Counted from the stretch's first letter, positions 1 to 11,700 are shown. The stretch: 64,000 nt of DNA from Kluyvera sichuanensis (GCF_014218705.1 NZ_JABBJF010000023.1:25862-89861), one strand, 5' to 3'. Numbers and translations: made by a program. The notes: a model not told the origin generated them from the letters alone.

Positions 1-288
1 CTGGCCGACCGTTTTGTGATTAAACGCCATATGGCGCATCTCGGGTGCCACCGCGTCAACACGCTCATCAAGCATTTTGACGTAGCCGCCAAGCGGGATA
101 AGGGCGATAACAAATTCGGTGCCGCGTTTGTCCACGCGGCGCCAGAGCGCTTTACCAAAGCCTATGGAAAAGCGCTCTACACGGATACCACAGCGCCGAG
201 CGACCCAGAAATGACCAAATTCATGTACGGTGATCAATATCCCTAGCGCGATAATAAACGCGGCAAGGTTCCAGAGAATGCTCAGCAT
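1..288 (-). CDS. rseP: RseP (YaeL) site-2 intramembrane metalloprotease, N-terminal part only
   Basis: Inner-membrane zinc metalloprotease that performs the second cleavage of anti-sigma factor RseA and so releases sigma-E; it also clears signal peptide remnants. Only the first 96 codons are in the window and the gene runs off the left edge. The ATG at 286-288 opens a hydrophobic first segment that carries the metalloprotease motif HEFGH at residues 22-26 (H22, E23, H26), exactly where the family has it. The next residues ([20 protein letters not shown]) are also typical of RseP. It lies 11 bp downstream of cdsA in the same direction, the usual enterobacterial order. Confidence 0.95.
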   Translation of the reverse strand, partial: MLSILWNLAAFIIALGILITVHEFGHFWVARRCGIRVERFSIGFGKALWRRVDKRGTEFVIALIPLGGYVKMLDERVDAVAPEMRHMAFNHKTVGQ

Positions 289-299
289 AAGTCCATCCG

Positions 300-1157
300 T
301 TAAATCGTCCTGAAAACTAGCAGCAGCAAGCAGGCGAAGACCGGAACCGCCGCCGTCAGGCTGTCAATGCGATCAAGGATGCCACCGTGACCGGGGATCA
401 GATGACCGCTATCTTTGATACCAGCTTCACGTTTGAACATGCTCTCAGTGAGATCGCCCAAAACGGAGGCCAGCGCTGCCACGATGGAACAGGTTAACAG
501 TGTGGATGGGGCGACGTCCAGATTTGCCCACAGGCCATAGGCCCAGGAAATGATTGCCGCCGTGACCAGGCCGCCGAAGAATCCTTGCCAGGTTTTCCCC
601 GGAGAAACTTTCGGTGCCAGCTTATGTTTGCCAAACAGCTTGCCAAACATATAGGCGCCAGAGTCCGCGCCCCAAACCAGAATCATGACGTAAAGCAGCC
701 ACAGTGCGCCGCTGTAGTGGTTTTCATCATAATGCCAGGAACGCAGTGCCAGCATGCCCCAGAAGAAAGGAACGATAGTGACGATGCCAAAAATCAGGCG
801 CAGCGCTTTGGATTGGCGCCAGATAGCGGCGGAGCCAGGATAAGAAAGCACCAGCAGTAAGGCCACCACCCACCAAATTAGGGAGGCCCACAGCGAGGTT
901 TCTACCACCGGCTGATGGATATTATGGTGATATTCCGGAATTAAGAAGAGCATCACCGCTAGCAACAGGCCACAGAGTACCGCCAGCCACACGCGTTGTG
1001 TCCGCGAGGTGAAACCGCTTAATTGCCCCCATTCCCATGCCGCCAGCATACACACCACCAGCGTGACAATAGCGAAGCCGCCGGGCGGCAGCAGAAATAG
1101 GGCTGCAATAACAACCGGTATTAAGATTAATGCAGAAATCAGGCGATACTTCAGCAA
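300..1157 (-). CDS. cdsA: Phosphatidate cytidylyltransferase (CDP-diglyceride synthase)
   Basis: Integral membrane enzyme that makes CDP-diacylglycerol from CTP and phosphatidic acid, the branch point for all membrane phospholipids. The 285-residue protein is a string of hydrophobic helices. Near the C-terminus is the family signature: [11 protein letters not shown] followed by [13 protein letters not shown], which holds the KD and HGG-x-DR-x-D residues. The upstream conserved stretch [12 protein letters not shown] is also present. Length matches E. coli CdsA (285). It follows uppS by 12 bp and precedes rseP by 11 bp, so the three genes are very likely co-transcribed. Confidence 0.96.
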   Translation of the reverse strand: MLKYRLISALILIPVVIAALFLLPPGGFAIVTLVVCMLAAWEWGQLSGFTSRTQRVWLAVLCGLLLAVMLFLIPEYHHNIHQPVVETSLWASLIWWVVALLLVLSYPGSAAIWRQSKALRLIFGIVTIVPFFWGMLALRSWHYDENHYSGALWLLYVMILVWGADSGAYMFGKLFGKHKLAPKVSPGKTWQGFFGGLVTAAIISWAYGLWANLDVAPSTLLTCSIVAALASVLGDLTESMFKREAGIKDSGHLIPGHGGILDRIDSLTAAVPVFACLLLLVFRTI

Positions 1158-1169
1158 AAGCTACCCCCA

Positions 1170-1928
1170 TCAGGCCTTGTCGCCACCAGGCTCGGTGCCA
1201 CCGAAACGTCGTTCGCGATTGGCGAAAGCATGCAGCGCACCTTCAAAGTCTTGTTCATCGAAATCGGGCCAAAGAACATCAGTAAAGTAAAGTTCAGCAT
1301 AGGCGATTTGCCAGATAAGAAAATTACTGATTCGATGCTCTCCCCCGGTCCTAATCACTAAATCAACGGGAGCCAGTTCATGCATGCAGATCTGCTGAGA
1401 CAGCAGCTCTTCACTAATTTGATCGGGGCGGAGCTCCCCTTCCTGAACCTGTTCGGCTAAGCGCTGAACTCCCTGAACAATATCCCATCGGCCGCCATAG
1501 TTAGCCGCGATGTTCAATGTTAACCCCGTATTATTTTCCGTCAGCGCTTCGGCTTTGCGGATTCGCTCCTGCAGGCGCGAATTAAACCGACGGGTATCGC
1601 CAATGATCCGCAACCGAACGTTATGACGGTGCAGACTTTTCACTTCGCTGTCCAGCGCCCAGACGAACAGCTCCATCAACGCACTCACCTCTTGCTCAGG
1701 GCGATTCCAGTTTTCACTGCTGAATGCGTATAGCGTTAATGCTTCTATACCGTTGCTAGCCGCGTAGGATACGGCACGGCGCACGGATTTCGCCCCGGCT
1801 TTGTGGCCAAAGGCGCGAATCTTACCTTGCTTTTTCGCCCAGCGACCATTGCCATCCATAATGATCGCCACATGACGGCAACCGTGGGCTGGCTGATTCT
1901 CGCTGGTTGGTTGATTAGCAGACAACAT
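1170..1928 (-). CDS. uppS: Undecaprenyl diphosphate synthase (cis-prenyltransferase)
   Basis: Also called ispU. It condenses eight isopentenyl diphosphates onto farnesyl diphosphate to give C55-PP, the lipid carrier for peptidoglycan and O-antigen. The 252-residue cytosolic protein has the signature [11 protein letters not shown] with the catalytic aspartate at residue 25, and the C-terminal substrate-binding block [11 protein letters not shown] followed by [12 protein letters not shown]. Start taken at the ATG at 1926-1928. The preceding gene, dxr, makes the first committed intermediate of the same isoprenoid pathway, but a terminator at 2033-2057 lies between them. Confidence 0.96.
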   Translation of the reverse strand: MLSANQPTSENQPAHGCRHVAIIMDGNGRWAKKQGKIRAFGHKAGAKSVRRAVSYAASNGIEALTLYAFSSENWNRPEQEVSALMELFVWALDSEVKSLHRHNVRLRIIGDTRRFNSRLQERIRKAEALTENNTGLTLNIAANYGGRWDIVQGVQRLAEQVQEGELRPDQISEELLSQQICMHELAPVDLVIRTGGEHRISNFLIWQIAYAELYFTDVLWPDFDEQDFEGALHAFANRERRFGGTEPGGDKA

Positions 1929-2032
1929 AACGCGTTTTTAATCCATGAAAAGGGATGAGCGGTACCCCGGAATACAGCTATACACTTCATCCTCCAGGCA
2001 AACCCGGATGATTTTACGTATCTTTGTCTCGC

Positions 2033-2057
2033 AAAAAAGCCGTGCTAAATCACGGCT
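2033..2057 (-). terminator. Rho-independent terminator downstream of dxr
   Basis: Seven-base-pair stem (AGCCGTG at 2038-2044 against CACGGCT at 2051-2057) with a six-base loop; on the minus strand it is followed by six T residues (2033-2038). It would end or attenuate dxr transcription before uppS. The rest of the 237 bp between the two genes shows nothing else clear. Confidence 0.75.
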
Positions 2058-2165
2058 CTCCCAACCCCCCGGCGAAAACGCACGGCAATTGGGTGGCGCA
2101 GACTATATCACTGAAGCCAGATGCTAACAAATGCCGTGACGGGTTGTATGCTGATTCGGCTCTCA

Positions 2166-3362
2166 TTACCTGACGAAAAGTTTCGTCTGGGTAGCCGCCT
2201 CTTCGCGTGCCCTGGCATCAATCGCCAGCACCTCTTCCACACTTTGCGGTTCCCGGTGGTTAAGATGATTGAGCACCGCCAGATTGACGTTGGCAATATC
2301 GGTAAAGCGGATTTGGCCGTCAAGGAACGCCGCTACTGAGACTTCGTTCGCCGCGTTCAGCGCCGTTGTTGCCGCCTGCCCCTGCTCGAAAGCCTCCATC
2401 GCCAGCTTCAGACAAGGGTAGCGAGCATAATCCGGTTCGGAGAAGCTTAATGCGCCCATCTTGCAGAAATCTAACGGCTTCGCGCCGGAAACGACGCGAT
2501 GAGGCCACGCCATAGTATTGGCGATCGGCGTCCGCATATCAGGCTCACCCAGTTGCGCCAGTACGCTGCCGTCCTGGTACCGCACCATTGAGTGAATCAC
2601 CGACTGAGGATGAATCAGTACTTCCATCTGCTTAGCTGAAGCATTAAACAGCCAGCGGGCTTCGATGTATTCCAGACCTTTATTCATCATAGTGGCCGAG
2701 TCGACGGAGATTTTACGCCCCATCGACCAGTTCGGATGACGGCAAGCCTGATCCGGCGTCATTGCGCCGAGATCGCTGATTGGCGCCTCACGGAACGGGC
2801 CACCTGACCCGGTAAGCAGAATGGATGACACCCCATGCTGCTCAAGGTCAGCGTACCCTAAGTCGGACTGAAAACTTTGCGGTAAACTCTGAAAGATGGC
2901 GTTATGCTCGCTATCAACCGGCAGGAGCTGCGCGCGATGCGCTTTTACCGCCTCCAGGAACAGACGTCCACAGGTCACCAGTGACTCTTTGTTCGCCAGC
3001 AGGATGGTTTTGCCTGCGCGAATAGCCGAGAGCGTCGGCAGCAGCCCCGCAGCACCAACGATAGCCGCCATCACCTGATCGACCTCATCCAGAGCCGCAA
3101 CATCACACGCCGCCTGCTGCCCACAAAGCACTTCCGTACGGCTGCCGTGCTCACGCAGCGCCAGTTTCACCGCATCGGCGCTCTTCGCGTCATCCATTAC
3201 CGCATAGCGAGGGGCAAACTCCAGGCACTGTTCAACCATCCGCTCGACGTTTTTACCTGCCACCAGCGCCGTTACCGCAAAACGTTCACGGTTGTGACGC
3301 ACCACGTCCAGCGTGTTGCAACCAATAGAGCCCGTTGAGCCCAGGACAGTTAATTGCTTCAT
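2166..3362 (-). CDS. dxr: 1-deoxy-D-xylulose 5-phosphate reductoisomerase
   Basis: Second enzyme of the MEP isoprenoid pathway: NADPH- and divalent-metal-dependent conversion of DXP to 2-C-methyl-D-erythritol 4-phosphate; the target of fosmidomycin. The 398-residue protein opens with the NADPH-binding loop GSTGSIG at residues 8-14 and contains the metal/substrate motifs [12 protein letters not shown] and NKGLEYIEA. Length equals E. coli Dxr. The ATG at 3360-3362 is the only sensible start. A shortened ERIC element and the frr terminator lie in the 169 bp upstream, so it probably has its own promoter near there. Confidence 0.97.
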   Translation of the reverse strand: MKQLTVLGSTGSIGCNTLDVVRHNRERFAVTALVAGKNVERMVEQCLEFAPRYAVMDDAKSADAVKLALREHGSRTEVLCGQQAACDVAALDEVDQVMAAIVGAAGLLPTLSAIRAGKTILLANKESLVTCGRLFLEAVKAHRAQLLPVDSEHNAIFQSLPQSFQSDLGYADLEQHGVSSILLTGSGGPFREAPISDLGAMTPDQACRHPNWSMGRKISVDSATMMNKGLEYIEARWLFNASAKQMEVLIHPQSVIHSMVRYQDGSVLAQLGEPDMRTPIANTMAWPHRVVSGAKPLDFCKMGALSFSEPDYARYPCLKLAMEAFEQGQAATTALNAANEVSVAAFLDGQIRFTDIANVNLAVLNHLNHREPQSVEEVLAIDARAREEAATQTKLFVR

Positions 3363-3385
3363 GAGATATTCCGGATAGATAGATT

Positions 3386-3463
3386 TACTCTATGGATTTC
3401 AAGCGGTAGGAAGGCGGCAAGTGAGCGCAGCCAACGCACCTGCGGCTTGAAAGACGACGAGTA
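3386..3463 (-). repeat. Internally deleted ERIC element (about 78 bp)
   Basis: The two ends match, as reverse complement, the outer arms of the full ERIC copy at 4187-4310: one arm reads TACTCTATGGATTTC and the other CTTGAAAGACGACGAGTA. The central part around the TTACTAAAGTAA core is missing. Short ERIC forms lacking the middle are known in enterobacteria. It lies between frr and dxr, in inverted orientation to the full copy, so the two flank frr. Confidence 0.75.
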
Positions 3464-3469
3464 AAATGC

Positions 3470-3511
3470 AAAACGCCGCCAGCAAAGCACTAATGCTTCC
3501 TGTACGGCGTT
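3470..3511 (-). terminator. Probable frr terminator
   Basis: Long hairpin: AACGCCG at 3471-3477 pairs with CGGCGTT at 3505-3511, with a second inner helix AAGCA/TGCTT. On the minus strand it is followed by TTTTGCATTTT. It starts about 20 bp after the frr stop codon. Confidence 0.6.
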
Positions 3512-3531
3512 CATCGCACAACTTACACAGC

Positions 3532-4089
3532 TTAGAACTGCATCAGTTCCGCTTCTTTCTCAGCCAGCGCCGCTTCAATTTTCTTGATAGCAACGTCAGT
3601 CAGTTTTTGTACGTCTTCCTGAGAACGGCGATCGTCATCTTCGCTGATCTCTTTGTCTTTCAGCAGCGCCTTCACTTTATCGTTCGCATCACGACGAACG
3701 TTACGCACAGAAACGCGCGCCTGTTCAGCTTCGCCACGGACAATTTTAGTCAGGTCTTTACGACGCTCTTCGGTCAGCGGAGGCAGCGGAACGCGAATGT
3801 CGGTGCCCGCGGAGCTTGGGTTCAGACCGAGGTCAGACGCCATAATCGCTTTCTCAACAGCAGGACCCATAGAGCGGTCGAATACGTTGATTTTCAGGGT
3901 ACGGGTATCTTCTACGGTGACGCTTGCCAGCTGACGCAGCGGGGTAGCGGTGCCGTAATACTCAACGACAATGCCGTCCAGCAGGCTAGGAGAAGCACGA
4001 CCCGTGCGAATTTTGCTGATTTGGTTTTTGAATGCTTCTACGCATTTGTCCATGCGTACTTCAGCATCTTTTCTGATATCGCTAATCAC
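3532..4089 (-). CDS. frr: Ribosome recycling factor
   Basis: With EF-G it splits the post-termination ribosome complex into subunits. The 185-residue protein has the family's opening ([20 protein letters not shown]), the conserved [13 protein letters not shown] block and the C-terminal helical segment ending in ELMQF; length is the standard 185. The internal hinge region [15 protein letters not shown] is intact. It sits between pyrH and dxr as in E. coli, but here it is flanked by two inverted ERIC elements. Confidence 0.97.
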   Translation of the reverse strand: MISDIRKDAEVRMDKCVEAFKNQISKIRTGRASPSLLDGIVVEYYGTATPLRQLASVTVEDTRTLKINVFDRSMGPAVEKAIMASDLGLNPSSAGTDIRVPLPPLTEERRKDLTKIVRGEAEQARVSVRNVRRDANDKVKALLKDKEISEDDDRRSQEDVQKLTDVAIKKIEAALAEKEAELMQF

Positions 4090-4186
4090 GTTACGAATCC
4101 TTGAAAACTAGTCTCAGTCGACCAGACAATGACACATTGCAGAGAATGCGCTAAGTATAGTCTCGTTTAAATCATGCCACAGAATA

Positions 4187-4310
4187 TACTCGTCGTCTTT
4201 CAAGCTGCGGGGGCGTTGGCTGCATTCGCTCACCCGAATCACTTACTAAAGTAAGCTCATCGGGATTCCCTCACTTGCCGCCTTCCCGCGGCTCGAAATC
4301 CATAGAGTAT
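4187..4310 (+). repeat. ERIC (enterobacterial repetitive intergenic consensus) element, full size
   Basis: About 124 bp imperfect palindrome. It begins TACTCGTCGTCTTTCAAGC, carries the diagnostic core TTGGCTGCATTCGCTCACCC then ACTTACTAAAGTAAGC, and ends CTCGAAATCCATAGAGTA. It fills most of the 276 bp between pyrH and frr. Transcribed from either side it would fold into a long hairpin, so it may affect frr mRNA processing. ERIC elements are non-coding and are thought to be non-autonomous mobile repeats. Confidence 0.88.
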
Positions 4311-4365
4311 GAATCAATTCTGCCGGATAAACGCGAATCTTACCCGGAAATGGCCGCAACGGAAA

Positions 4366-5091
4366 TTATTCCGTAATTAAAGTGCCTTCTTTTTCGCCCA
4401 TCACCACACGACGCAGTGCGCCTGGTTTATTCATGTTGAATACGCGAATTGGCAATTTGTGGTCACGAGCCAGCGTAAAGGCCGCCAGATCCATGACTTT
4501 CAGTTCTTTATCCAGCACTTCGGTGTAGGTCAGCTGCTCATACATGGTGGCAGACGGATCTTTTGCTGGGTCAGCGGTGAACACGCCGTCAACTTTGGTT
4601 GCTTTCAGAACCACGTCGGCTTCGATTTCGATGCCGCGCAGGCAGGCTGCAGAGTCCGTGGTAAAGAACGGGTTGCCGGTACCGGCGGACAGAATCACGA
4701 CGCGGTTGTTACGCAGCAGGCTGATAGCCTCTGCCCAGCTGTAGTTGTCGCAAACGCCATTCAGCGGAATCGCTGACATCAGGCGGGCGTTCACATAGGC
4801 GCGATGCAGTGCGTCACGCATTGCCAGGCCGTTCATTACCGTTGCCAGCATGCCCATGTGGTCGCCCACAACGCGGTTCATACCCGCTTTCGCCAGACCC
4901 GCACCGCGGAACAGGTTGCCACCACCAATGACGACACCCACCTGGATGCCCAGCTCAACAAGTTCTTTAATCTCTTGCGCCATGCGGTCAAGAATACTTG
5001 CGTCAATACCGAAGCCTTCAGTCCCCTGCAATGCTTCACCGCTAAGCTTGAGCAGAATACGTTTGTAGACAGGTTTTGCGTTGGTAGCCAT
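4366..5091 (-). CDS. pyrH: Uridylate kinase (UMP kinase)
   Basis: Phosphorylates UMP to UDP; a hexameric enzyme of the amino acid kinase family, activated by GTP and inhibited by UTP. The 241-residue protein shows the N-terminal nucleotide loop [12 protein letters not shown], the [15 protein letters not shown] loop, and the UMP/ATP-site segment [15 protein letters not shown]. Length matches E. coli PyrH (241). It is separated from tsf by a strong terminator at 5219-5246 and from frr by an ERIC element. Confidence 0.97.
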   Translation of the reverse strand: MATNAKPVYKRILLKLSGEALQGTEGFGIDASILDRMAQEIKELVELGIQVGVVIGGGNLFRGAGLAKAGMNRVVGDHMGMLATVMNGLAMRDALHRAYVNARLMSAIPLNGVCDNYSWAEAISLLRNNRVVILSAGTGNPFFTTDSAACLRGIEIEADVVLKATKVDGVFTADPAKDPSATMYEQLTYTEVLDKELKVMDLAAFTLARDHKLPIRVFNMNKPGALRRVVMGEKEGTLITE

Positions 5092-5218
5092 TTTCTTTCC
5101 TGGAGTGTCACGATTGGGATGGTAAAAATTCTGGTGACATCATGCGTTCCTTGCCAGAGCGTCCCTATAGGAGCTGGCTGATTCTCACATGACGATTTTG
5201 TGCGTTAACCTTTAGCGC

Positions 5219-5246
5219 ACAAAAGAGAGCCGCCCTCAGGCGGCTC
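5219..5246 (-). terminator. Rho-independent terminator after tsf
   Basis: Perfect eight-base stem GAGCCGCC (5227-5234) / GGCGGCTC (5239-5246) with a four-base loop, followed on the minus strand by TCTTTTG. It lies just after the tsf stop codon and ends the rpsB-tsf operon. Confidence 0.9.
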
Positions 5247-5257
5247 CTTTACAGCAA

Positions 5258-6109
5258 TTAAGACTGCTTGGACATTGCAGCAACTTCTGCTGCGAAGTCA
5301 GTCTCAACTTTCTCGATGCCTTCGCCCACTTCGAAGCGGATGAAGCCAGTTACGTCAGCGTTGTGCTCTTTCAGCAGCTGACCAACAGACTTGCTTGGAT
5401 CCATAACGAATGGCTGGCCAGTCAGAGAAACTTCGCCGGTGAATTTCTTCATGCGGCCTTCAACCATTTTCTCTGCGATTTCTTTTGGCTTACCAGACTG
5501 CATCGCGATGTCCAGCTGTACCTGGTATTCTTTCTCTACCACTTCAGCGGATACGTCTTCTGGTTTAACGAATTCTGGCTTGCTTGCAGCAACGTGCATT
5601 GCCAGCTGTTTAACCAGCTCTTCGTCAGCGCCTTTAGCCGCAACCAGAACACCGATACGTGCGCCGTGCTGGTAGTTGCCCAGAACTTCGCCTTCCAGGG
5701 AAGCAACGCGACGGATGTTGATGTTCTCACCGATTTTAGCAACCAGCGCAACGCGTTCTTCTTCGAACTGTGCTTTCAGAACGTCAACGTCGGTGATGTT
5801 ACCAGCAACAGCTGCGTCCAGAACTTTGTCAGCAAATGCCTGGAAACCGGAGTCTTTAGCAACGAAGTCAGTCTGGCAGTTAACTTCCAGAATGAAGGCG
5901 ATGTTGCCATTGATTTTGGTTTTGATCACGCCGTCAGCAGCAACGTTGCCTGCTTTTTTCGCTGCTTTGATAGCACCGGATTTACGCATGTTTTCGATTG
6001 CCAGCTCGATGTCGCCATTAGCTTCAGTCAGGGCTTTTTTGCAATCCATCATGCCTGCGCCAGTACGCTCACGCAGCTCTTTTACCAGGGAAGCGGTAAT
6101 TTCAGCCAT
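5258..6109 (-). CDS. tsf: Elongation factor Ts
   Basis: Guanine nucleotide exchange factor that regenerates EF-Tu-GTP. The start is the ATG at 6107-6109, which gives [20 protein letters not shown] and the standard 283 residues. A longer in-frame reading from 6181 adds 24 residues of non-homologous sequence and has no merit. The N-terminal UBA-like domain ([12 protein letters not shown]) and the EF-Tu contact motif QTDFVAKD are intact. A ribosome-binding AGGA lies just upstream. It is the second gene of the rpsB-tsf operon and is separated from rpsB by an attenuator. Confidence 0.98.
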   Translation of the reverse strand: MAEITASLVKELRERTGAGMMDCKKALTEANGDIELAIENMRKSGAIKAAKKAGNVAADGVIKTKINGNIAFILEVNCQTDFVAKDSGFQAFADKVLDAAVAGNITDVDVLKAQFEEERVALVAKIGENINIRRVASLEGEVLGNYQHGARIGVLVAAKGADEELVKQLAMHVAASKPEFVKPEDVSAEVVEKEYQVQLDIAMQSGKPKEIAEKMVEGRMKKFTGEVSLTGQPFVMDPSKSVGQLLKEHNADVTGFIRFEVGEGIEKVETDFAAEVAAMSKQS

Positions 6110-6167
6110 TCTAAAATCCTCGGAAGATTTGATCTGCCCGGCGATAAACCGCACAGATTTAAAAGTG

Positions 6168-6193
6168 AAAAAGGGGGCCATAAACAGGCCCCC
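6168..6193 (-). terminator. Intergenic attenuator/terminator between rpsB and tsf
   Basis: GGGGGCC (6173-6179) pairs with GGCCCCC (6187-6193) around a seven-base loop; five T residues follow on the minus strand. E. coli has a comparable partial terminator here, which lets rpsB be made in excess of tsf. That tsf is still co-transcribed is inferred from conserved operon order. Confidence 0.8.
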
Positions 6194-6245
6194 TAACCAA
6201 ACGTGTTACTACCTGGTTTATAAGGGCTCTTTCGAGCGTGCCTTA

Positions 6246-7124
<879 letters not shown>

Positions 7125-7131
7125 GGCGCGC

Positions 7132-7161
7132 TTTATACCATAAAAACGATGCCGACACCAA
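7132..7161 (-). promoter_or_regulatory. Predicted rpsB promoter
   Basis: On the minus strand: -35 TTGGTG (7156-7161), 18-bp spacer, -10 TATAAA (7132-7137), followed by a GC-rich discriminator GCGCGCC. A GC-rich discriminator is typical of ribosomal promoters under ppGpp/DksA stringent control; that regulation is inferred. Confidence 0.6.
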
Positions 7162-7301
7162 CAGTTGTTATCATTGCGCAGGGCACGAAAGGCGAAGTTC
7201 AGAATGATTCTCAATTTGGCACAGGGCACTTCTGGCTGTTAACATTGACATTACTAACACTCAATTATTGTCGAAAAAATCGACACTGATGGACATATTC
7301 C

Positions 7302-8096
7302 ATGGCGATTTCTATTAAGACCCCTGAAGATATTGAAAAAATGCGCGTTGCCGGCCGTCTGGCCGCCGAAGTGCTGGAAATGATCGAACCGTACGTGAAG
7401 CCTGGCGTGACTACCGGCGAACTGGATCGCATCTGCAATGACTATATCGTCAACGAGCAGAAAGCGGTCTCCGCCTGCCTGAACTACCACGGTTTCCCGA
7501 AATCCGTCTGCATCTCCATTAATGAAGTGGTATGTCACGGTATCCCGGATGACGAAAAACACCTGAAAGACGGCGATATCGTCAACATCGACGTCACGGT
7601 CATCAAAGACGAATTCCACGGTGACACCTCAAAAATGTTTATCGTCGGTAAACCCACCATTCTGGGCGAGCGTCTGTGCCGCGTGACTCAGGAAAGCCTC
7701 TACGTCGCGCTGAAAATGGTGAAACCGGGCGTGAACCTGCGCGAAATCGGCGCCGCTATCCAGAAGTTTGTGGAAGCGGAAGGTTTCTCCGTCGTGCGCG
7801 AATACTGCGGTCACGGCATTGGCCGCGGCTTCCATGAAGAGCCGCAGGTACTGCACTACGACTCTCGCGAAACCGACGTGGTGCTGAAGCAGGGCATGAC
7901 CTTCACCATCGAACCGATGGTGAACGCGGGTAAGAAAGAGATCCGCACCATGAAAGACGGCTGGACGGTAAAAACCAAAGACCGAAGCTTGTCTGCGCAG
8001 TACGAGCATACTATTGTGGTGACAGACAACGGCTGCGAAATACTGACGTTACGCAAGGATGACACCATCCCGGCGATAATCTCGCACAACGAATAA
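7302..8096 (+). CDS. map: Methionine aminopeptidase, type I
   Basis: Removes the N-terminal methionine from nascent proteins whose second residue is small. The 264-residue cytosolic metalloenzyme keeps all five metal ligands in their motifs: D and D in NIDVTVIKDEFHGDTSKMF, H in EYCGHGIGRGFHEEP, E in FTIEPM and E in YEHTIVV. The substrate histidine in EVVCHGIPDD is also present. Divergent from rpsB, as in E. coli. A strong terminator follows. Confidence 0.97.
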   Translation: MAISIKTPEDIEKMRVAGRLAAEVLEMIEPYVKPGVTTGELDRICNDYIVNEQKAVSACLNYHGFPKSVCISINEVVCHGIPDDEKHLKDGDIVNIDVTVIKDEFHGDTSKMFIVGKPTILGERLCRVTQESLYVALKMVKPGVNLREIGAAIQKFVEAEGFSVVREYCGHGIGRGFHEEPQVLHYDSRETDVVLKQGMTFTIEPMVNAGKKEIRTMKDGWTVKTKDRSLSAQYEHTIVVTDNGCEILTLRKDDTIPAIISHNE

Positions 8097-8101
8097 CGAA
8101 G

Positions 8102-8124
8102 AGCCGGCGAATGCCGGCTTTTTT
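8102..8124 (+). terminator. Rho-independent terminator after map
   Basis: Perfect seven-base stem AGCCGGC/GCCGGCT with loop GAAT, then six T residues. It sits five bases after the map stop. Confidence 0.92.
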
Positions 8125-8159
8125 AATGGGTGATAGTTTTTTCTTATGGGCGGCGCGCG

Positions 8160-10832
8160 ATGAGTAACTCCATACCAGAACTGGCTTGTACAATCCTCCC
8201 TGCTCTGCCCGGTCAGCCGGAGAACCCCGTCAGTTGGCCCGAAAGCAGCCTGAACTGCGCCGATATCAAAATGCATCTCGATGAATTCCAGCGCTGGCTG
8301 GGGGTCGCTTTTGATGAAGGCATCTCTGCCGAGGTGTTGATTGAAGCGCGTACCGAGTTTATCGACCAACTGCTGCAGCGGCTGTGGCTGCTGTACGGCT
8401 TTGGCGAAGTGGATGACGCTGCGCTGGTTGCCGTTGGCGGCTACGGTCGCGGCGAGCTGCACCCGCTTTCCGACGTTGACCTGCTGATTCTGAGCCGTAA
8501 AAAGCTGCCCGATGAGCAGGCGCAAAAAATTGGCGAACTGCTGACGCTGCTGTGGGACATCAAGCTGGAAGTGGGCCACAGCGTACGTACGCTGGAAGAG
8601 TGCCTGTTGGAAGGCTTATCAGACTTAACTGTCGCCACCAACCTGATTGAATCACGCCTGCTGATTGGCGACGTGGCGCTGTTCCTTGAGCTGCAGAAAC
8701 ATATCTTCAGCGAGGGCTTCTGGCCGTCAGAGAACTTTTTCCCGGCCAAAGTCGCCGAGCAGGAAACGCGCCACCAGCGCTATCACGGCACCAGTTACAA
8801 CCTCGAACCGGACATTAAAAGCAGCCCCGGCGGCCTACGCGACATCCACACCATTCAGTGGGTCGCCCGCCGTCACTTTGGCGCCACCTCGCTCGACGAA
8901 ATGGTGAGCTTTGGCTTCCTGACCGAAGCGGAGCGTAATGAGCTGAACGAGTGCTTGCACCTGCTATGGCGCATCCGTTTCGCCCTGCATCTTGAACTCA
9001 ACCGCTATGATAACCGTCTGCTGTTCGACCGCCAGCTTAGCGTGGCCCACCGTCTGAAGTACGAAGGCGAAGGCAACCAGCCAATCGAACACATGATGAA
9101 GGACTTCTATCGCGTCACTCGCCGCGTCGGCGAGCTGAATCACATGTTGCTACAGCTGTTCGATGAGGCGATCCTCGCGCTCACCGAAGATGAAAAGCCG
9201 CGGGCGATTGACGATGACTTCCAGCTGCGCGGCACGCTTATCGATCTGCGCGACGATACCCTGTTCATCCGCGAGCCGCAGGCCATTCTGCGCATGTTCC
9301 ACATCATGGTGCGTAACAGCAGCATTACCGGTATTTACTCGACCACGCTACGCCATCTACGTCATGCGCGTCGCCACCTCAGCCAGCCACTGTGCTATAT
9401 CCCGGAAGCGCGTGAGCTGTTCCTGAGCATGCTTCGCCACCAGGGCGCCGTCAGCCGTGGCCTGCTGCCGATGCACCGTCACAGCGTGCTGTGGGCCTAT
9501 ATGCCACAGTGGTCCTATATCGTCGGTCAGATGCAGTTTGACCTGTTCCATGCCTACACCGTGGATGAACATACGATTCGCGTGATGCTGAAGCTTGAGA
9601 GCTTTGCCCACGAAGAGACGCGACCGCGCCATCCGCTGTGCGTCGACCTCTGGCCGCGGCTGAATCATCCGGAACTTATCCTGATTGCCGCCCTGTTCCA
9701 CGATATCGCCAAAGGGCGCGGCGGCGACCACTCCATTCTCGGTGCACAGGATGTCCTGAAGTTCGCCGAGCTGCACGGCCTGAACTCGCGGGAAACCCAA
9801 CTGGTCGCCTGGCTGGTACGTCAGCATCTGTTGATGTCGGTCACCGCACAGCGCCGCGATATTCAGGACCCAGAAGTCATTAAACAGTTTGCCGAAGAGG
9901 TGCAGACCGAGCATCGCCTGCGCTTCCTGGTGTGCCTGACGGTTGCCGATATCTGCGCCACCAACGAAACCCTGTGGAATAGTTGGAAGCAGAGCCTGCT
10001 GCGCGAACTCTACTTCGCCACCGAGAAACAGTTGCGTCGTGGGATGCAGAACACGCCGGATATGCGCGAGCGCGTTCGTCACCATCAGATGCAGGCGCTG
10101 GCGCTGCTGCGCATGGACAACATCAACGAAGAAGCGCTGCACCAAATCTGGAACCGCTGCCGCGCCAACTACTTTGTGCGCCATACGCCGAACCAGCTTG
10201 CGTGGCATGCCCGCCATTTGCTCAAGCACGACCTGACGCAACCGATGATCCTGCTCAGCCCGCAGGCCACCCGCGGCGGTACGGAGATCTTTATCTGGAG
10301 CCCGGACCGCCCCTACCTGTTCGCCGCCGTGTGCGCCGAGCTTGACCGCCGCAACCTCAGCGTCCATGACGCACAGATTTTCACCACCCGCGACGGCATG
10401 GCGATGGACTCGTTTATCGTCCTTGAGCCAGACGGCAGCCCGCTCTCCGGCGACCGCCACGAAGCCATCCGCTTTGGGCTGGAGCAGGCGATCACCCAGC
10501 GCAGCTGGCAGCCACCGCAGCCACGTCGTCAGGCAGCAAAACTGCGCCACTTCTCGGTCGATACCGAGGTCAATTTCCTGCCGACCCACACCGACCGGAA
10601 ATCGTTCCTCGAGCTTATCGCGCTCGACCAACCCGGCCTGCTTGCTCGCGTCGGCCAGGTGTTTGCCGACCTCGGGATCTCGCTCCACGGGGCGAGAATT
10701 ACGACAATTGGTGAACGAGTAGAAGATTTATTTATAATCGCCACCGCCGACCGGCGTGCACTTAATAATGTGCTCCAGCAAGAAGTGCAACAACGGTTGA
10801 CAGCAGCCCTCAATCCAAACGATAAAGGGTGA
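8160..10832 (+). CDS. glnD: Bifunctional PII uridylyltransferase / uridylyl-removing enzyme
   Basis: Primary nitrogen sensor: uridylylates PII (GlnB, GlnK) when glutamine is low and removes UMP when it is high. Domains in order: nucleotidyltransferase with [19 protein letters not shown] around residues 93-111; HD phosphohydrolase domain with [13 protein letters not shown] near residue 512; two C-terminal ACT domains (about 700-780 and 810-890) that bind glutamine. I take the ATG at 8160, which gives 890 residues as in E. coli; an upstream in-frame GTG at 8130 would add ten residues but lies directly against the map terminator. The first 30 residues differ from E. coli, as is usual for this variable end. 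Confidence 0.97.
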   Translation: MSNSIPELACTILPALPGQPENPVSWPESSLNCADIKMHLDEFQRWLGVAFDEGISAEVLIEARTEFIDQLLQRLWLLYGFGEVDDAALVAVGGYGRGELHPLSDVDLLILSRKKLPDEQAQKIGELLTLLWDIKLEVGHSVRTLEECLLEGLSDLTVATNLIESRLLIGDVALFLELQKHIFSEGFWPSENFFPAKVAEQETRHQRYHGTSYNLEPDIKSSPGGLRDIHTIQWVARRHFGATSLDEMVSFGFLTEAERNELNECLHLLWRIRFALHLELNRYDNRLLFDRQLSVAHRLKYEGEGNQPIEHMMKDFYRVTRRVGELNHMLLQLFDEAILALTEDEKPRAIDDDFQLRGTLIDLRDDTLFIREPQAILRMFHIMVRNSSITGIYSTTLRHLRHARRHLSQPLCYIPEARELFLSMLRHQGAVSRGLLPMHRHSVLWAYMPQWSYIVGQMQFDLFHAYTVDEHTIRVMLKLESFAHEETRPRHPLCVDLWPRLNHPELILIAALFHDIAKGRGGDHSILGAQDVLKFAELHGLNSRETQLVAWLVRQHLLMSVTAQRRDIQDPEVIKQFAEEVQTEHRLRFLVCLTVADICATNETLWNSWKQSLLRELYFATEKQLRRGMQNTPDMRERVRHHQMQALALLRMDNINEEALHQIWNRCRANYFVRHTPNQLAWHARHLLKHDLTQPMILLSPQATRGGTEIFIWSPDRPYLFAAVCAELDRRNLSVHDAQIFTTRDGMAMDSFIVLEPDGSPLSGDRHEAIRFGLEQAITQRSWQPPQPRRQAAKLRHFSVDTEVNFLPTHTDRKSFLELIALDQPGLLARVGQVFADLGISLHGARITTIGERVEDLFIIATADRRALNNVLQQEVQQRLTAALNPNDKG

Positions 10833-10866
10833 CGTATTTTTTTTAAGTAAATGGAAAGAGTAAACA

Positions 10867-11691
10867 ATGCAGCAATTACAGAACGTTATTGAGTCCGCTT
10901 TTGAGCGTCGCGCCGACATCACGCCGGCAAATGTGGATACCGTAACCCGCGAAGCGGTTAACCAGGTGATTTCCCTGCTGGATTCCGGCGCGCTGCGTGT
11001 CGCTGAAAAGATTGACGGTCAGTGGGTGACTCACCAATGGCTGAAGAAAGCGGTTCTGCTCTCTTTCCGTATTAACGATAACCAGGTTATCGACGGTGCG
11101 GAAAGCCGCTACTTCGATAAAGTACCAATGAAATTCGCTGACTACGACGAAGCGCGTTTCCAGAAAGAAGGTTTCCGCGTGGTGCCACCGGCAGCCGTTC
11201 GTCAGGGCGCATTCATCGCTCGCAACACCGTGCTGATGCCATCCTACGTGAACATCGGTGCTTACGTTGACGAAGGCTCTATGGTAGATACCTGGGCGAC
11301 CGTGGGTTCTTGCGCGCAGATCGGTAAAAACGTTCACCTGTCCGGCGGCGTCGGCATCGGTGGCGTACTGGAGCCGCTGCAGGCGAACCCAACCATCATC
11401 GAAGACAACTGCTTCATCGGCGCACGCTCCGAAGTGGTTGAAGGCGTTATCGTGGAAGAAGGCTCTGTTATCTCCATGGGCGTATACCTGGGCCAGAGCA
11501 CCAAAATCTACGACCGCGAAACCGGTGAAGTATTCTATGGCCGCGTACCGGCAGGCTCCGTTGTCGTTTCCGGCAACCTGCCATCCAAAGATGGCAAGTA
11601 CAGCCTGTACTGTGCGGTGATTGTGAAAAAAGTAGACGCCAAAACCCGTGGTAAAGTGGGCATCAACGAGCTACTGCGTACTATCGATTAA
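10867..11691 (+). CDS. dapD: 2,3,4,5-tetrahydropyridine-2,6-dicarboxylate N-succinyltransferase
   Basis: Succinylates tetrahydrodipicolinate in the succinylase branch of lysine and meso-diaminopimelate synthesis. The 274-residue protein is a left-handed parallel beta helix enzyme: the hexapeptide-repeat region runs from about residue 100 to 210 and contains [20 protein letters not shown] and [17 protein letters not shown]. Length equals E. coli DapD. It starts 34 bp after glnD and ends in a strong terminator. Confidence 0.97.
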   Translation: MQQLQNVIESAFERRADITPANVDTVTREAVNQVISLLDSGALRVAEKIDGQWVTHQWLKKAVLLSFRINDNQVIDGAESRYFDKVPMKFADYDEARFQKEGFRVVPPAAVRQGAFIARNTVLMPSYVNIGAYVDEGSMVDTWATVGSCAQIGKNVHLSGGVGIGGVLEPLQANPTIIEDNCFIGARSEVVEGVIVEEGSVISMGVYLGQSTKIYDRETGEVFYGRVPAGSVVVSGNLPSKDGKYSLYCAVIVKKVDAKTRGKVGINELLRTID

Positions 11692-11700
11692 TAAGATGCG

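Noticed and set aside
9357..10688. 443-codon open frame on the minus strand
   Set aside because: Antisense shadow of glnD, with no ribosome site or recognisable product.
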